A stretch of 35,271 nucleotides of DNA from Aneurinibacillus aneurinilyticus ATCC 12856 (GCF_000466385.1 NZ_KE952784.1:1-35271); one strand, 5' to 3'; positions 7,264-16,806 are shown, counted from the stretch's first letter. The notes: a model not told the origin generated them from the letters alone. Numbers and translations are program-made.

Positions 7264-7591
7264 TGTGAAAAAAGGAGGGAAATCCCTCTCTCCTGCAACT
7301 CCTCAACATGATCCGATCGAAGAGAAATATTATAATAAACTGGCGTGGCTTGCGGACCGGACAGAGAAAAGCCGCATTGCTGATTTCATTGAGAATTACC
7401 AGAAGCCTGGACGCGTTATATGGATTAATATGTTGGCAGGTGTCTCACGAGGCGTTGGACTAACGATCGGTACAGCAATCATTATTTTTATTGCTGTTTA
7501 TATCCTCAGTTTCTTTGTATCCATGCCGCTTGTTGGCAAGTATATCGCTCAGCTTCTTGACTGGGTTAATACATTTAAACATACTAAATAA
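7250..7591 (+). CDS. Small membrane protein, DUF5665-like
   Basis: A 113-residue protein with a polar N-terminal half including KLAWLADRTEKSRIADFIE and a transmembrane helix at about 68-92 preceded by an amphipathic, glycine-rich segment. The pattern resembles small Bacillales membrane proteins annotated as DUF5665, of unknown function. It starts at GTG 7250 with GAGGTGA 6 bases upstream, inside the end of the DUF948 gene, indicating translational coupling and a shared SigB-type promoter. A stress-related envelope role is inference from this context only. Confidence 0.75.
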   Translation: MSKPNVKKGGKSLSPATPQHDPIEEKYYNKLAWLADRTEKSRIADFIENYQKPGRVIWINMLAGVSRGVGLTIGTAIIIFIAVYILSFFVSMPLVGKYIAQLLDWVNTFKHTK

Positions 7592-7686
7592 ACGGAAAAA
7601 CAGGGGCAAAAAGCCAACAATCTATATGGAATTCATTTGATGTATTAACAAAAATTCAGGTGGTTGGAGGAAATAGGAGATTCGGA

Positions 7687-7730
7687 AAAAAAGAGGTTGG
7701 ATGCGCCCACCGCCCTTCCTTTTTTTCTTA
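7687..7730 (+). terminator. Probable terminator after the DUF948 operon
   Basis: An imperfect hairpin pairs an A7-G-rich arm with a C-rich arm running into T7, with a short loop around ATGCGC. It lies about 95 bases after the last stop. The pairing is interrupted by mismatches, so the call is moderate. Confidence 0.45.
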
Positions 7731-8117
7731 CCTCCCACCACAAAAATGTGTCGATTTATCCAATCAGATGTATATATCTCAAATACAAATATGCGTCTAT
7801 TTCGAATAAATAAGAATACGATTCGAGAACCTTTATGAGCAAATGAGAGATTGTTCCATATACTATTTGCAAAATCTAATATAGTTTTCTTTTGCCTTTA
7901 TAAACAAGCTCGCTTGACCATTGGTTTCAGAAAGCGTATTGTAAAAAGTCGTCAAGCATAAGATTTTTCAGCGTATAGTGGCTGTATGGTTTTACCGGTG
8001 ATGGCATCACATCCGTTACTGTATGTATACGATAATGCCTTTTACCACTTTGCCCATAGCTTGAAACTAAGGAAAAAACGGCAGGTTTACTGAAAGATTA
8101 TGAAATTGGTAGCTTGT

Positions 8118-8133
8118 ATTCTGTAAACAGAAT
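8118..8133. promoter_or_regulatory. Perfect palindrome upstream of racE (candidate operator)
   Basis: ATTCTGT-AA-ACAGAAT is a perfect 7+2+7 inverted repeat 46 bases before the racE start. Its size and symmetry fit a dimeric repressor operator or a small RNA hairpin. It has no T tract, so it is not a terminator, and I do not recognise the binding protein. Confidence 0.4.
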
Positions 8134-8179
8134 CGCCAAGATAGAAAAGTAAGACTAAGAGAAGGAAGCGACCAGAAGA

Positions 8180-8992
8180 ATGAAACAAGGAATAGGGATT
8201 ATTGATTCAGGCGTCGGAGGATTAACCGTCGCTAAGGAAGTGCTTCGCCAGCTGCCGCGCGAAGCGATTTATTATTTCGGAGATACAGCCCGATGCCCAT
8301 ATGGTCCGAGACCAGCTGAGGAAGTGCGTATATTCTCATGGCAGATGATTGAATTTCTACTTAAAGAGAATATAAAAGCGTTAATGATCGGCTGCAATAC
8401 GGCAGCCGCAGTCGTGCTGCAGGAAGTAAGCGAGCAATTGGATATTCCTGTAATTGGAGTGATTGAGCCCGGAGCCCGTACTGCGATTAAAGAAACAAAG
8501 ACAGGACAGGTTGCAGTTATCGGAACAGACGGAACGATTCGAAGCGAGGCATATGCGCAGGCGCTGAAGAAGCTGAATCCACAAATTCAGGTGACGAGTC
8601 TTGCCTGTCCGACGCTTGTTCCATTAGTGGAAAGCGGGAAGCTGCATGACCGGGAAGGTCTAGAAATCGTACGCGGGGCATTGCAGCCGCTTGCGAATGA
8701 AACGTTTGATACATTAATTCTAGGATGTACGCATTATCCTCTTATTGCGCATTTTATTCAGGAAGTCGTAGGGAATGGAGTGAAGTTGATTAGCTCAGCG
8801 GAAGAAGCGGCACGGGAATTAAGCGCCGTTCTGTCCTTTCGGCGTATGCTGGCGAATGGGGGAGATACAGTGAATCCTGATCATCGCTTTTTTGCAAGCG
8901 GGAATTCCGAACTGTTTATGTCCATTGCAGAGGAATGGCTTCATATTAAGGTTGAGGCACATCAAGCTATCCTTGAAAAGAAAGGAAAATAA
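8180..8992 (+). CDS. racE: Glutamate racemase
   Basis: A 270-residue cofactor-independent glutamate racemase that converts L-glutamate to D-glutamate for peptidoglycan. The two catalytic cysteines are in MIGCNTAAAVVL (Cys72) and LILGCTHYPLI (Cys183), and the N-terminal IIDSGVGGLTV motif is present with its Asp and Ser. The length matches B. subtilis RacE (272). The start is ATG 8180 with AAGGAAG about 10 bases upstream. It is followed by gerM and rph as in B. subtilis. The name murI applies equally. Confidence 0.96.
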   Translation: MKQGIGIIDSGVGGLTVAKEVLRQLPREAIYYFGDTARCPYGPRPAEEVRIFSWQMIEFLLKENIKALMIGCNTAAAVVLQEVSEQLDIPVIGVIEPGARTAIKETKTGQVAVIGTDGTIRSEAYAQALKKLNPQIQVTSLACPTLVPLVESGKLHDREGLEIVRGALQPLANETFDTLILGCTHYPLIAHFIQEVVGNGVKLISSAEEAARELSAVLSFRRMLANGGDTVNPDHRFFASGNSELFMSIAEEWLHIKVEAHQAILEKKGK

Positions 8993-9009
8993 ATTCGGAC
9001 AAAGTATGT

Positions 9010-9037
9010 ATAAATCCCATCTAGGCTCGTATACATA
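9010..9037 (+). promoter_or_regulatory. Possible SigE-type promoter of gerM
   Basis: ATA at 9010-9012 and TATACATA at 9030-9037 are 17 bases apart, a partial match to the early mother-cell SigE pattern (ATA, 16-18 bases, CATACAnT). gerM is SigE-transcribed in B. subtilis. The match is imperfect and context does much of the work. Confidence 0.3.
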
Positions 9038-9069
9038 GTAGTACAAAATGAGCCTGAGGAGGGGAAGCT

Positions 9070-10122
9070 ATGGCACGCAGGTTATTTTTGCTAAGTGCCT
9101 TTATTGGTCTTTTATTCGTACTAAGCGGATGCGGGTTATTCGGTCCGAAAGATGCACCAAGCAACGGGGAAATCGATCCGCCTCGCCTGCATTCACAGCC
9201 GGCTGCGGGAAGTGAGAAAGCAGACGCACCGTCGTCGGTCCCGGACAAAAAAGCGAACAAATCGGTCAGTAAGCATAAAGTGTATGTACTTGATGCGGAT
9301 GGAATGATTGTACCTTGGGAGATGGAGTTGCCTGAGTCCAAGGGAACAGCTAAACAGGTACTAAGCTACATGGTGCAGGGGGGCGAGGGGGAGAAATTGC
9401 TCCCATCGGGATTTCGCGCTATTTTGCCTAAAGGAACGAAGGTGCTTGGCATGACGATTAAAGACGGTGTGGCGACGGTTGATTTCTCTCCTGAGTTCAA
9501 AAAATATAAAGCTGAAGACGAACAGAAGATTCTTGAAGCGGTCACATGGGCTTTGACAGAATTCGAAGCAGTAAAAGAAGTGAATATCTGGATTAACGGC
9601 CATCCGCAAGAAGTTATGCCGGTGAAAGGCACCCCTGTATCGCATTTAAACCGTGAGAGAGGTATCAACGTGGAAATTTCTGATAAGGTAAAGCCGGGAC
9701 AGGCGATGGCGGTAACCTTATATTTTCAGAATCAAGTGTCTGACAAGCTAACATATTTCGTGCCGGTGACCCGATACCTTCCAAAAGCAGATAACAAAGG
9801 ATTGGCAGTTGTGCAAGAACTCATTCAAGGACCGAAGACAAGCTCGCCGTTGTTTTCCGCATTGCTTCCTTCCACGAATGTCAAGAGTGTCAAACAGCAG
9901 AAAGATATTATAGTAGTTAATTTTGATAACAAAATTTTATCGTATAGCCAGGGAGAAGCAAGCCCGGAAGCGTTGGACGCGGTCATCCTCTCCTTGACCG
10001 AGAACTCCGATGCAAAAAAGGTGCAAATTATGGTGGAAGGCAAAAATGTAGTGAAAGCGGGCAATATCGATTATACAAAGCCGGTAACCCGTTCCATGAT
10101 TACAAACAGTGGAGCGTATTAA
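9070..10122 (+). CDS. gerM: Sporulation/germination lipoprotein GerM
   Basis: A 350-residue lipoprotein with a lipobox LSGC (lipidated Cys21) after a hydrophobic signal segment, a low-complexity linker (about 25-70) and two GerMN domains (roughly 75-175 and 210-335). The second repeats the pattern of the first (AVTLYFQNQ, ELIQGPKTSS, VDFSPEF matched by VVNFDNKIL). GerM supports engulfment and cortex formation in the sporangium and later germination in B. subtilis. The ribosome-binding site GAGGAGGGG ends about 5 bases before the ATG. It lies between racE and rph as in B. subtilis and is followed by a terminator. Confidence 0.92.
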   Translation: MARRLFLLSAFIGLLFVLSGCGLFGPKDAPSNGEIDPPRLHSQPAAGSEKADAPSSVPDKKANKSVSKHKVYVLDADGMIVPWEMELPESKGTAKQVLSYMVQGGEGEKLLPSGFRAILPKGTKVLGMTIKDGVATVDFSPEFKKYKAEDEQKILEAVTWALTEFEAVKEVNIWINGHPQEVMPVKGTPVSHLNRERGINVEISDKVKPGQAMAVTLYFQNQVSDKLTYFVPVTRYLPKADNKGLAVVQELIQGPKTSSPLFSALLPSTNVKSVKQQKDIIVVNFDNKILSYSQGEASPEALDAVILSLTENSDAKKVQIMVEGKNVVKAGNIDYTKPVTRSMITNSGAY

Positions 10123-10132
10123 AACCGAAAGC

Positions 10133-10168
10133 AAAAGGAAAGGTGGGGATTGCCCCGCTTTTTCTTTT
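10133..10168 (+). terminator. Rho-independent terminator after gerM
   Basis: GGGG (10145-10148) pairs with CCCC (10153-10156) around a 4-base loop. The stem extends through G-C, G-T and A-T pairs into an A-rich left arm and a T-rich right arm, making it near-symmetric and possibly active in both directions. Confidence 0.7.
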
Positions 10169-10211
10169 CCTGGCACAAATTTAGGCTCCTTACATGATCC
10201 ATGATGGGTTG

Positions 10212-10220
10212 TGCTATAAT
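10212..10220 (+). promoter_or_regulatory. Extended -10 SigA promoter of rph
   Basis: TGCTATAAT is a perfect TATAAT with an upstream TGn extension, 32 bases before the rph start and just after the gerM terminator. No good -35 hexamer is present at standard spacing, which extended -10 promoters tolerate. Confidence 0.55.
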
Positions 10221-10251
10221 AAGCCAGAAGTGAAAAATGGGAGGGAATGGC

Positions 10252-11016
10252 ATGAGAAACGACGGACGGGAATATAACCAAATTCGGCCAGTTACCATTA
10301 CGGTGGATTATATAAAGCATGCAGAAGGCTCAGTTTTAATCGAAGTTGGGGATACGAAAGTAATTTGTACGGCAACGATAGAAGAAAAAGTTCCTCCATT
10401 CATGCGGGGCCAGGGGCGCGGTTGGGTGACGGCAGAATATTCTATGCTGCCTCGTGCGACGGAGAGTCGGAATGTACGTGAATCGAGCCGCGGCAAGGTT
10501 AGTGGCAGAACGCAGGAAATTCAGCGGCTTATCGGGCGTGCACTTCGTTCCGTGGTGAGTTTGGAAGCCCTTGGAGAACGAACAATTTGGCTTGACTGTG
10601 ATGTGATTCAAGCGGATGGCGGCACGCGTACTGCATCGATTACAGGTGCATACGTAGCAATGGTGTCTGCAATGGGTAAGTTAGTGGAGAAGCATCTTAT
10701 CCCCCGCCTGCCGGTAACAGATTTTCTTGCGGCGGTTAGTGTCGGTATTGTGGAGGGGAAAGCCCATCTTGACCTTTGCTATAAGGAAGATTCACAGGCC
10801 AAAGTGGATATGAATATTGTCATGACTGGGCAAGGAAAATACGTCGAAATTCAGGGTACAGGAGAAGAAGCTCCATTCAGTCCAGAAGAACTGCAGGAAT
10901 TGTTAGCATATGGGAAAAAAGGGGCTTCAGATTTAATTGCTATGCAAAAAGAAGTGCTAGGGCCGCTTGGACAATCGATTGGAAGCACGGACGGGGAGTC
11001 GATCCAAAATGTGTAA
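10252..11016 (+). CDS. rph: Ribonuclease PH
   Basis: A 254-residue phosphorolytic 3'-5' exoribonuclease that trims the 3' ends of tRNA precursors. Family motifs run along the chain: [43 protein letters not shown] and [16 protein letters not shown], with the acidic and arginine residues of the phosphate and metal site. ATG 10252 is used because GGGAGGG lies about 7 bases upstream; an in-frame ATG five codons earlier lies on that site. Its stop overlaps the start of the next gene by 8 bases, so the two are coupled. Confidence 0.96.
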   Translation: MRNDGREYNQIRPVTITVDYIKHAEGSVLIEVGDTKVICTATIEEKVPPFMRGQGRGWVTAEYSMLPRATESRNVRESSRGKVSGRTQEIQRLIGRALRSVVSLEALGERTIWLDCDVIQADGGTRTASITGAYVAMVSAMGKLVEKHLIPRLPVTDFLAAVSVGIVEGKAHLDLCYKEDSQAKVDMNIVMTGQGKYVEIQGTGEEAPFSPEELQELLAYGKKGASDLIAMQKEVLGPLGQSIGSTDGESIQNV

Positions 11017-11626
11017 GCAAACTTTTCCATGGAAACGTATTGTTCTTGCTACAAAAAACAAAGGGAAAATTCGCGAATTCAGTCGCATGTTCGAGGAGTT
11101 TGATGTCGAAATTCTTACGATTGCAGACATACCGGATATGCCTGATGTAGTAGAGGATGGAAAAACATTTGAAGCAAATGCGAGGAAAAAAGCGGAGACA
11201 ATCCTAGGTTTTACCGGCTTTCCGGCATTAGCTGATGATTCTGGATTGGAAGTGGACGCGCTGGGCGGTCAGCCCGGCGTGTATTCTGCGCGTTTTGCAG
11301 GACCTAATGCAACTGATGATGAAAATAACGAAAAACTCACAGGAATGCTGCGTGATGTAGCAAAAGAGGAGCGTCAGGCACGCTTTGTCTCGGTGCTTGC
11401 GCTTGCAATTCCGGATGGCCAGACATTGCTTGCCAAAGGAACGTGTGAAGGGATAATTGTGCTTGATGCTAAAGGAGAGAGGGGGTTTGGCTACGATCCG
11501 CATTTCTTCCTGCCGGACAAGCAGCAGACGATGGCCGAACTCTCCCCGGAAGAAAAAAACCGGATAAGCCATCGAGGTGTGGCGTTGCGTAAGCTGGAAG
11601 GCTTGCTTAAGGAGCGTTTCCTATGA
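11009..11626 (+). CDS. rdgB: dITP/XTP pyrophosphatase (RdgB/HAM1 family, YsnA)
   Basis: A 205-residue nucleoside-triphosphate pyrophosphatase that removes non-canonical purine nucleotides (dITP, XTP) from the pool. Motifs: [13 protein letters not shown] (about 12-24), [23 protein letters not shown] with the catalytic Asp pair, [10 protein letters not shown], and FGYDPHFF near the C-terminus. ATG 11009 overlaps the end of rph by 8 bases and has GGGGAG about 10 bases upstream; the longer open frame is rph sequence in another frame. It ends in a 4-base ATGA overlap with the next gene. It corresponds to ysnA in B. subtilis. Confidence 0.95.
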   Translation: MCKQTFPWKRIVLATKNKGKIREFSRMFEEFDVEILTIADIPDMPDVVEDGKTFEANARKKAETILGFTGFPALADDSGLEVDALGGQPGVYSARFAGPNATDDENNEKLTGMLRDVAKEERQARFVSVLALAIPDGQTLLAKGTCEGIIVLDAKGERGFGYDPHFFLPDKQQTMAELSPEEKNRISHRGVALRKLEGLLKERFL

Positions 11627-12150
11627 AAGTGATTGTGGTAAGTGATACGCATGGAAGCGTAGAGCATCTGCCGGGAATCCTTGCACGTCATTCCCATGCC
11701 GCTGCATTTCACTGTGGGGATTTCTGCTATCCGCGCGAGCAGGTTCCGGCGTTTACATATGTTCGAGGCAATTGTGACAGTGATATGGATGTACCCGAGG
11801 AGAAAGTGACGGAGCTTGGGGCTCTGCGGATTTTTCAGACGCACGGACATGCATACGGTGTGAAGCAGAATGCGATGCGCTTGCGCTACCGGGCGATGGA
11901 GGAACAGGCGAACCTTGTGTTGTTCGGTCATACGCATGAGATTACCGCTATTCAGGAAAATGGAATTCTATATGTGAATCCGGGCAGTTTATTATTGCCC
12001 AGATCGTATTTTCTGCCAACATACGCGCTTCTCACCGTTGAGGAGAGAGAGGGTGGTGTACAGGTGGAAGTTTCTTTCCGTTCTCCAGAAGGAAAGAAAC
12101 AGCCTAAATTAGAACGTACGTTTATCCTGCCATCTGCTGTCCGCAACTAG
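11623..12150 (+). CDS. ysnB: MJ0936/YfcE-family metallophosphoesterase (YsnB)
   Basis: A 175-residue single-domain phosphodiesterase of the calcineurin-like superfamily. All metal-ligand motifs are present: VSDTHGS (about 6-12), HCGD (about 30-33), VRGNCD (about 47-52), FQTHGH (about 69-74) and FGHTHE (about 105-110), followed by VNPGS. The physiological substrate is not known. It starts in a 4-base ATGA overlap with rdgB, continuing the rph-rdgB-ysnB operon, the same order as rph-ysnA-ysnB in B. subtilis. Confidence 0.9.
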   Translation: MKVIVVSDTHGSVEHLPGILARHSHAAAFHCGDFCYPREQVPAFTYVRGNCDSDMDVPEEKVTELGALRIFQTHGHAYGVKQNAMRLRYRAMEEQANLVLFGHTHEITAIQENGILYVNPGSLLLPRSYFLPTYALLTVEEREGGVQVEVSFRSPEGKKQPKLERTFILPSAVRN

Positions 12151-12190
12151 CTGACATGGATGCGTCTCAGGACAGAGAGGTGAATACAGG

Positions 12191-13249
12191 ATGCCACAGG
12201 ATGATAAGGAAAACATAATTTTATTTCCCGGATTTGCACAGCAAAATTTGCGGGAAGCCAAAAAAGCGGCTGAAGAGGAGCGCTACGTTCAAGCGCTGGA
12301 ATATGCACAGGAAATTTTGCGTTTTGTACCTGATCACCCGGAAGCGCTTCTTACTACTGCTGATATTTTAATGCGTGCAGGACGGTTGGAAGAAGCGCTT
12401 CCGCTTCTGGCGCAAATGTGGGAAAAACAGACTGGCGATGTAGCGGAAATATTTCGTGCCTATCTTGGTCTTTTGCTGAAGCTTGAAGACTTTGAACGCA
12501 TTCAAGCTCTGCTTGTACAAGCAACGAACATGAAAGAGCTTGCACCGTTTATGCCTGAAATCAAGGCGATCCAGGAAACGTTCCAGATGGTGGAGACCCA
12601 GCGGGAACAATGGGAGGAACAGGAACGGTTTTCGCGCCAGACTGCATTACAAAAAGCAGAGTTGGATCCATCGTATGCCTCACGTTTATATGAAAAGCTA
12701 GAGGGGGGAACGTTTGAGGAGCAGCTTGGAGCTATTGAGCAATTAAAATATATACAATCTCCGGAGACTGTTTCTGTCTTGCGGGAATATTTGATGCTTG
12801 TCTACCCTGATCCGATGCTGAAAACATTCGCATTGCGGGCACTCAAGAAAATGGGAGAAACAGGCCCTGTCTTTCTTTATAAGTTTGAACAAAAATTCCA
12901 AACTAACATCGAAGACGTTCCTCTATATGATGAAGAGATGCCGGAGGGGGAACGCAATGTGTTGGAGCGTCTGTCCACAATCGCCTACGAGAGAGATGCT
13001 TCATTTATCTCATTCGCATTTCAGCTATGGATGGAATACTTATTTGCTATGTATCCCCTCCATCCAGACGTTGATGCACCGGATGAGTGGGCTGCCGCCC
13101 TGCATTACGGAGTAAGCAGATTATTGCGTATGGAACAGAGCAAACAGGAAATTTCTAAGTTATACCAAGTCTCTTCCTTTCAAATCCAACGTAATTACCA
13201 ATCCTTAAGCGAAGTGCTGCACCTTGAATCGCGAACCCAGGATATATGA
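12191..13249 (+). CDS. ysoA: TPR-repeat protein, YsoA-like
   Basis: A 352-residue soluble protein. Two or three tetratricopeptide-like repeats occupy about residues 18-115 (LREAKKAAEEERYVQALEYA, HPEALLTTADILMRAGRLEE), then a charged helical stretch (about 130-165) and a C-terminal region with helical-repeat character (EQLKYIQSPETVSVLREYL). TPRs normally mediate protein-protein contacts; the partner is unknown. An AGAGGTGA site lies about 8 bases before the ATG. The location after ysnB and before tig matches ysoA of B. subtilis (about 340 residues). The symbol rests on synteny and domain type. Confidence 0.8.
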   Translation: MPQDDKENIILFPGFAQQNLREAKKAAEEERYVQALEYAQEILRFVPDHPEALLTTADILMRAGRLEEALPLLAQMWEKQTGDVAEIFRAYLGLLLKLEDFERIQALLVQATNMKELAPFMPEIKAIQETFQMVETQREQWEEQERFSRQTALQKAELDPSYASRLYEKLEGGTFEEQLGAIEQLKYIQSPETVSVLREYLMLVYPDPMLKTFALRALKKMGETGPVFLYKFEQKFQTNIEDVPLYDEEMPEGERNVLERLSTIAYERDASFISFAFQLWMEYLFAMYPLHPDVDAPDEWAAALHYGVSRLLRMEQSKQEISKLYQVSSFQIQRNYQSLSEVLHLESRTQDI

Positions 13250-13331
13250 ACAGAAGATATCCTGTGAATTAAGTAGTAATTTACATAGTCTGGCGACTTT
13301 TTGCAGGAATTTTTATACTGAATGTGTAGAG

Positions 13332-13359
13332 TTGAAAAGGGATTTGATTATGATATAAT
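13332..13359 (+). promoter_or_regulatory. SigA promoter of tig
   Basis: TTGAAA (13332-13337), a 16-base spacer and TATAAT (13354-13359) with a TGA extended -10. A second TATAAT lies at 13368-13373. The leader to the tig start is about 95 bases. Confidence 0.7.
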
Positions 13360-13458
13360 GAAATGGTTATAATGGCAGATGTAGCACAACATACATAGTG
13401 TGGGTTTTTTGCAGCAGCACTTGTATTGGTCATAGATCTTTAGGAGGGGAAAGTTTAA

Positions 13459-14745
13459 ATGAAGGCAACTTGGGAAAAGTTAGAGAATAACCAGGGCGTA
13501 CTGACTATTGAAGTCGAAGAAGCCCGTGTAGACAAAGCAATCGATCAAGCGTTTACGAAAGTCGTTAAAAAAGTAAACGTACCTGGATTCCGTAAAGGCA
13601 AAGTTCCGCGCAAAATTTTTGAAGCGCGTTTCGGAGTAGAATCCCTGTATCAAGATGCACTCGATATCATCCTGCCGGAAGCTTATACGGAAGCTGTAGC
13701 AGAAACTGGTATCGATCCGGTTGATCGTCCTGAAGTGGATGTGGAACAAATGGGCAAAGGTCAAGCGCTCGTTTTCAAAGCGACTGTGACTGTAAAACCG
13801 GAAGTGAAATTGGGAGACTACAAAGGCCTGACTGTAGAAGAAAAGGATTTCTCAGTAAATGACGAAGCGGTAGAAGAAGAACTGAAGCAAATGCAAAACC
13901 GCAGTGCGGAACTTGTAGTGCTTGAGGATGACGCTGCTATCGAAAAAGGCGATTACGCTATTATTGATTTCAAAGGATTCGTAGATGGTGAAGCATTTGA
14001 AGGTGGCGAAGCGGAGAACTATCAGCTTGAAATCGGTTCTGGCACATTTATTCCAGGCTTCGAAGATCAAGTAATCGGCGCGAAAAAAGGCGAAGAGAAA
14101 GAAGTAACAGTTACATTCCCGGAGGATTACCATGCACAAGAGCTTGCGGGTAAGCAAGCTGTATTCCAGGTGAAAGTAAATGAAATCAAGCGCAAAAACC
14201 TTCCGGAGCTGGATGATGAGTTCGCGAAAGACGTAAGTGAATTCGATACGCTTGATGAATTGAAAGCTGACATCAAGAATAAACTGGAAGAAAAAGCGAA
14301 AACAGACGCTGAAAACTATAAAAAAGAGTCTTTAATCGAGAAAGCGACTGAGAATGCAGAGATTAATCTGCCGGAAGTTATGGTTGAGAATGAAGTGAAT
14401 CACATGGTGAATGACTTCGCACAACGTCTGCAATTCCAGGGTATGAATCTTGACCTTTACTACCAATTCACTGGTCTTGATGAAGAGAAACTTCGTGAGC
14501 AATTCCAGGGAGATGCTGAGAAACGCGTTCGCACTACATTGGTGCTTGAAGCGATTGGGAAAGCAGAAAATGTGGAAGTAACGGATGAGGATGTAAATCA
14601 AGAGCTTGAGGAACTGTCCAAGCAGTATAACCGTCCGGTTGACGAACTGAGCAAAATCTTCGGTGCCCGCGATAATATGGAAAGCCTTAAGAATGATATC
14701 CGCATTCGTAAAACCATCGATCTGCTTGTCGAGAACAGCAAATAA
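13459..14745 (+). CDS. tig: Trigger factor, ribosome-associated chaperone and peptidyl-prolyl isomerase
   Basis: A 428-residue trigger factor of typical length. The N-terminal ribosome-binding domain has the signature GFRKGKVP (43-50). An FKBP-type prolyl isomerase domain spans about 150-240 ([40 protein letters not shown]), and a helical C-terminal substrate-cradling domain follows. It receives nascent chains at the ribosome exit tunnel. Translation starts at ATG 13459 with AGGAGGGG about 10 bases upstream. It has its own promoter and a strong terminator. Confidence 0.97.
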   Translation: MKATWEKLENNQGVLTIEVEEARVDKAIDQAFTKVVKKVNVPGFRKGKVPRKIFEARFGVESLYQDALDIILPEAYTEAVAETGIDPVDRPEVDVEQMGKGQALVFKATVTVKPEVKLGDYKGLTVEEKDFSVNDEAVEEELKQMQNRSAELVVLEDDAAIEKGDYAIIDFKGFVDGEAFEGGEAENYQLEIGSGTFIPGFEDQVIGAKKGEEKEVTVTFPEDYHAQELAGKQAVFQVKVNEIKRKNLPELDDEFAKDVSEFDTLDELKADIKNKLEEKAKTDAENYKKESLIEKATENAEINLPEVMVENEVNHMVNDFAQRLQFQGMNLDLYYQFTGLDEEKLREQFQGDAEKRVRTTLVLEAIGKAENVEVTDEDVNQELEELSKQYNRPVDELSKIFGARDNMESLKNDIRIRKTIDLLVENSK

Positions 14746-14770
14746 TGTCATAATAACAACAACCAGCAAA

Positions 14771-14799
14771 CAAGGCACGAATATTCGTGCCTTGTTTTT
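14771..14799 (+). terminator. Rho-independent terminator after tig
   Basis: A perfect 10-base-pair stem CAAGGCACGA / TCGTGCCTTG with an ATAT loop is followed by T5. It lies 25 bases after the tig stop, separating tig from clpP. Confidence 0.93.
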
Positions 14800-14845
14800 C
14801 CAAACCAAAATACATACCGAGTTTTGAAGGGAGGATTATTGCGTT

Positions 14846-15436
14846 ATGAGTGTTATACCTTATGTGGTAGAAAGTACTAATCGGGGAGAACGTGCATATG
14901 ATATTTATTCCCGCTTATTGAAAGACCGCATCATTATGCTAGGGTCCGAAATTGATGACCAGGTAGCCAATGCAGTTGTAGCGCAGCTTTTATTTTTAGC
15001 TGCTGAGGATCCGGACAAGGACATACACTTATACATAAATTCTCCTGGAGGCTCAATTACAGCTGGCATGGCAATTTATGATACCATGCAGTTCATAAAG
15101 CCCGACGTGTCGACAATTTGTATCGGCATGGCTGCCAGTATGGGTTCGTTCCTACTGATGGCCGGGGCCAAGGGTAAGCGGTATGCATTGCCGCATAGCG
15201 AAGTAATGATTCATCAGCCCCTTGGTGGAGTTCGCGGACAGGCGGCGGATATTAAAATCCACGCTGAATGGATTCTGAAAACGAAGGAAAAGATCAATCA
15301 AATCTATGCTGAGCGTACGGGTCAACCGCTTGAAAAAATCGAACGCGATACGGATCGCGATCGGTTCTTGGATGCCCTTGAAGCCAAAGAATACGGGTTA
15401 ATTGACGAAGTCATCACTCGTAATGATCAAAAGTAA
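14846..15436 (+). CDS. clpP: ATP-dependent Clp protease proteolytic subunit
   Basis: A 196-residue serine peptidase that forms the tetradecameric ClpP barrel working with ClpX and ClpC. The catalytic triad is in the same numbering as B. subtilis ClpP: Ser98 (GMAASMGSF), His123 (VMIHQPLGG) and Asp172. The N-terminal axial-loop sequence IPYVVEST is intact. GGGAGG lies about 11 bases upstream of ATG 14846. No CtsR heptad repeat is visible in the short upstream region, unlike B. subtilis clpP. It sits 11 bases before clpX, so both are probably one transcription unit; in B. subtilis clpP lies elsewhere. Confidence 0.97.
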   Translation: MSVIPYVVESTNRGERAYDIYSRLLKDRIIMLGSEIDDQVANAVVAQLLFLAAEDPDKDIHLYINSPGGSITAGMAIYDTMQFIKPDVSTICIGMAASMGSFLLMAGAKGKRYALPHSEVMIHQPLGGVRGQAADIKIHAEWILKTKEKINQIYAERTGQPLEKIERDTDRDRFLDALEAKEYGLIDEVITRNDQK

Positions 15437-15447
15437 GGGGTGATTTC

Positions 15448-16728
15448 ATGTTTAAATTTAACGATGAAAAAGGCCAACTCAAGTGTTCGTTCTGCGGCAA
15501 GTCCCAGGACCAGGTACGCAAACTTGTAGCTGGTCCTGGTGTATACATTTGTGATGAATGCATCGAGCTATGTACGGAAATTGTAGAAGAAGAATTGGGT
15601 ACAGAGGAAGAAATTGATCTAAAAGAAATTCCGAAGCCACATGAAATTCGTGCATTTCTCGACGATTATGTTATCGGTCAGGAAGCGGCTAAGAAGTCGT
15701 TATCTGTTGCGGTGTATAATCACTACAAGCGCATTAATACAGGCTCGAAAATTGATGATGTAGAATTAGCTAAAAGTAATATTTTGATGCTTGGCCCTAC
15801 AGGAAGCGGTAAGACGCTGCTTGCGCAAACGATGGCACGTATTTTGAATGTGCCGTTCGCTATTGCGGATGCTACATCGCTAACAGAAGCCGGATATGTG
15901 GGTGAAGATGTAGAAAACATTCTGCTTAAGCTTATTCAGGCTGCCGATTATGATGTAGAAAAAGCCGAGCGAGGCATTATTTACATTGATGAAATCGATA
16001 AAGTAGCGCGCAAGTCGGAGAATCCTTCTATCACCCGTGACGTATCCGGTGAGGGTGTGCAGCAAGCGTTGCTGAAAATTCTTGAAGGTACGGTTGCCAG
16101 TGTGCCACCGCAAGGCGGACGCAAGCATCCGCATCAAGAATTTATTCAAATCGATACCGCTAACATCCTGTTTATCGTAGGTGGAGCATTTGATGGAATT
16201 GAGTCCATTATTAAGCGACGCATCGGTAAAAAAGTGATCGGCTTTGGGACAGAAGCGGATGCAAGCACAAGAGACTTGAAATCCGGAGAATTCCTGCAGA
16301 AAGTATTGCCAGAGGATTTACTTAAATTTGGCTTGATTCCTGAATTTGTCGGTCGTTTGCCGGTCATCACAACGCTTGAACCGCTGGATGAGGCTGCATT
16401 AATCCGTATTTTGACTGAACCGAAGAATGCTCTTGTCAAGCAATACCAAAAACTGCTTGAAATGGATGAAGCTGAGCTTGAATTTACAGATGGTGCATTG
16501 CTTGAAATTGCCAAAGAAGCAATTAAGCGTAACACAGGCGCACGTGGCTTGCGTTCCATCATTGAAAGCATCATGCTCGATATTATGTTCGATTTGCCTT
16601 CTAGTGAAGATATTGTCAAGTGCGTTATTACCGACGAAACTGTCAAACAAAAAGGCAATCCTGAGCTTTATACCAAACAAGGTAAACTTGTGAGCGACAA
16701 TAAAAATAAAAAGCCGGAAAGCGCGTAA
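15448..16728 (+). CDS. clpX: ATP-dependent Clp protease ATP-binding subunit ClpX
   Basis: A 426-residue AAA+ unfoldase that feeds substrates to ClpP. A zinc-binding domain has Cys13, Cys16, Cys35 and Cys38 ([18 protein letters not shown]). Walker A is GPTGSGKT (116-123), Walker B is IIYIDEIDK (about 177-185), and the ClpP-docking loop is in KKVIGFG. Sensor regions and the small C-terminal AAA+ domain ([18 protein letters not shown]) are intact. It starts 11 bases after clpP and ends in a terminator. Confidence 0.97.
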   Translation: MFKFNDEKGQLKCSFCGKSQDQVRKLVAGPGVYICDECIELCTEIVEEELGTEEEIDLKEIPKPHEIRAFLDDYVIGQEAAKKSLSVAVYNHYKRINTGSKIDDVELAKSNILMLGPTGSGKTLLAQTMARILNVPFAIADATSLTEAGYVGEDVENILLKLIQAADYDVEKAERGIIYIDEIDKVARKSENPSITRDVSGEGVQQALLKILEGTVASVPPQGGRKHPHQEFIQIDTANILFIVGGAFDGIESIIKRRIGKKVIGFGTEADASTRDLKSGEFLQKVLPEDLLKFGLIPEFVGRLPVITTLEPLDEAALIRILTEPKNALVKQYQKLLEMDEAELEFTDGALLEIAKEAIKRNTGARGLRSIIESIMLDIMFDLPSSEDIVKCVITDETVKQKGNPELYTKQGKLVSDNKNKKPESA

Positions 16729-16747
16729 TACACTTTCTGCTTACAGA

Positions 16748-16778
16748 AGCCATTGGAGAATCTCCGATGGCTTTTTTT
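16748..16778 (+). terminator. Rho-independent terminator after clpX
   Basis: An 11-base-pair stem (AGCCATTGGAG / CTCCGATGGCT, with one T-G pair) and a 3-base loop are followed by T7, 20 bases after the clpX stop. Confidence 0.92.
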
Positions 16779-16806
16779 CATATGTAAATCAACCATGCTT
16801 CTTTTC

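Larger units (their letters stand above)
7592..8179. other. 588-base gene-poor region before racE
   Basis: No convincing gene on either strand; the longest ATG frames are about 30 codons and lack ribosome-binding sites. It holds a terminator-like hairpin (about 7687-7730), a weak SigA-like promoter (TTGACC at 7914-7919, 17-base spacer, TATTGT at 7937-7942), a small inverted repeat GTGATG-G-CATCAC near 8000, and a perfect 16-base palindrome at 8118-8133. B. subtilis has the MarR-family gene ysmB between gerE and racE; nothing like it is seen here. Confidence 0.6.

Noticed and set aside
7747-7840. Short ATG frame of about 30 codons in the gap before racE
   Set aside because: No ribosome-binding site, AT-rich random-looking product and no neighbour coupling.
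7592-8179. Remnant insertion sequence or transposase in the gap
   Set aside because: No terminal inverted repeats, target duplication or transposase-like frame could be seen.
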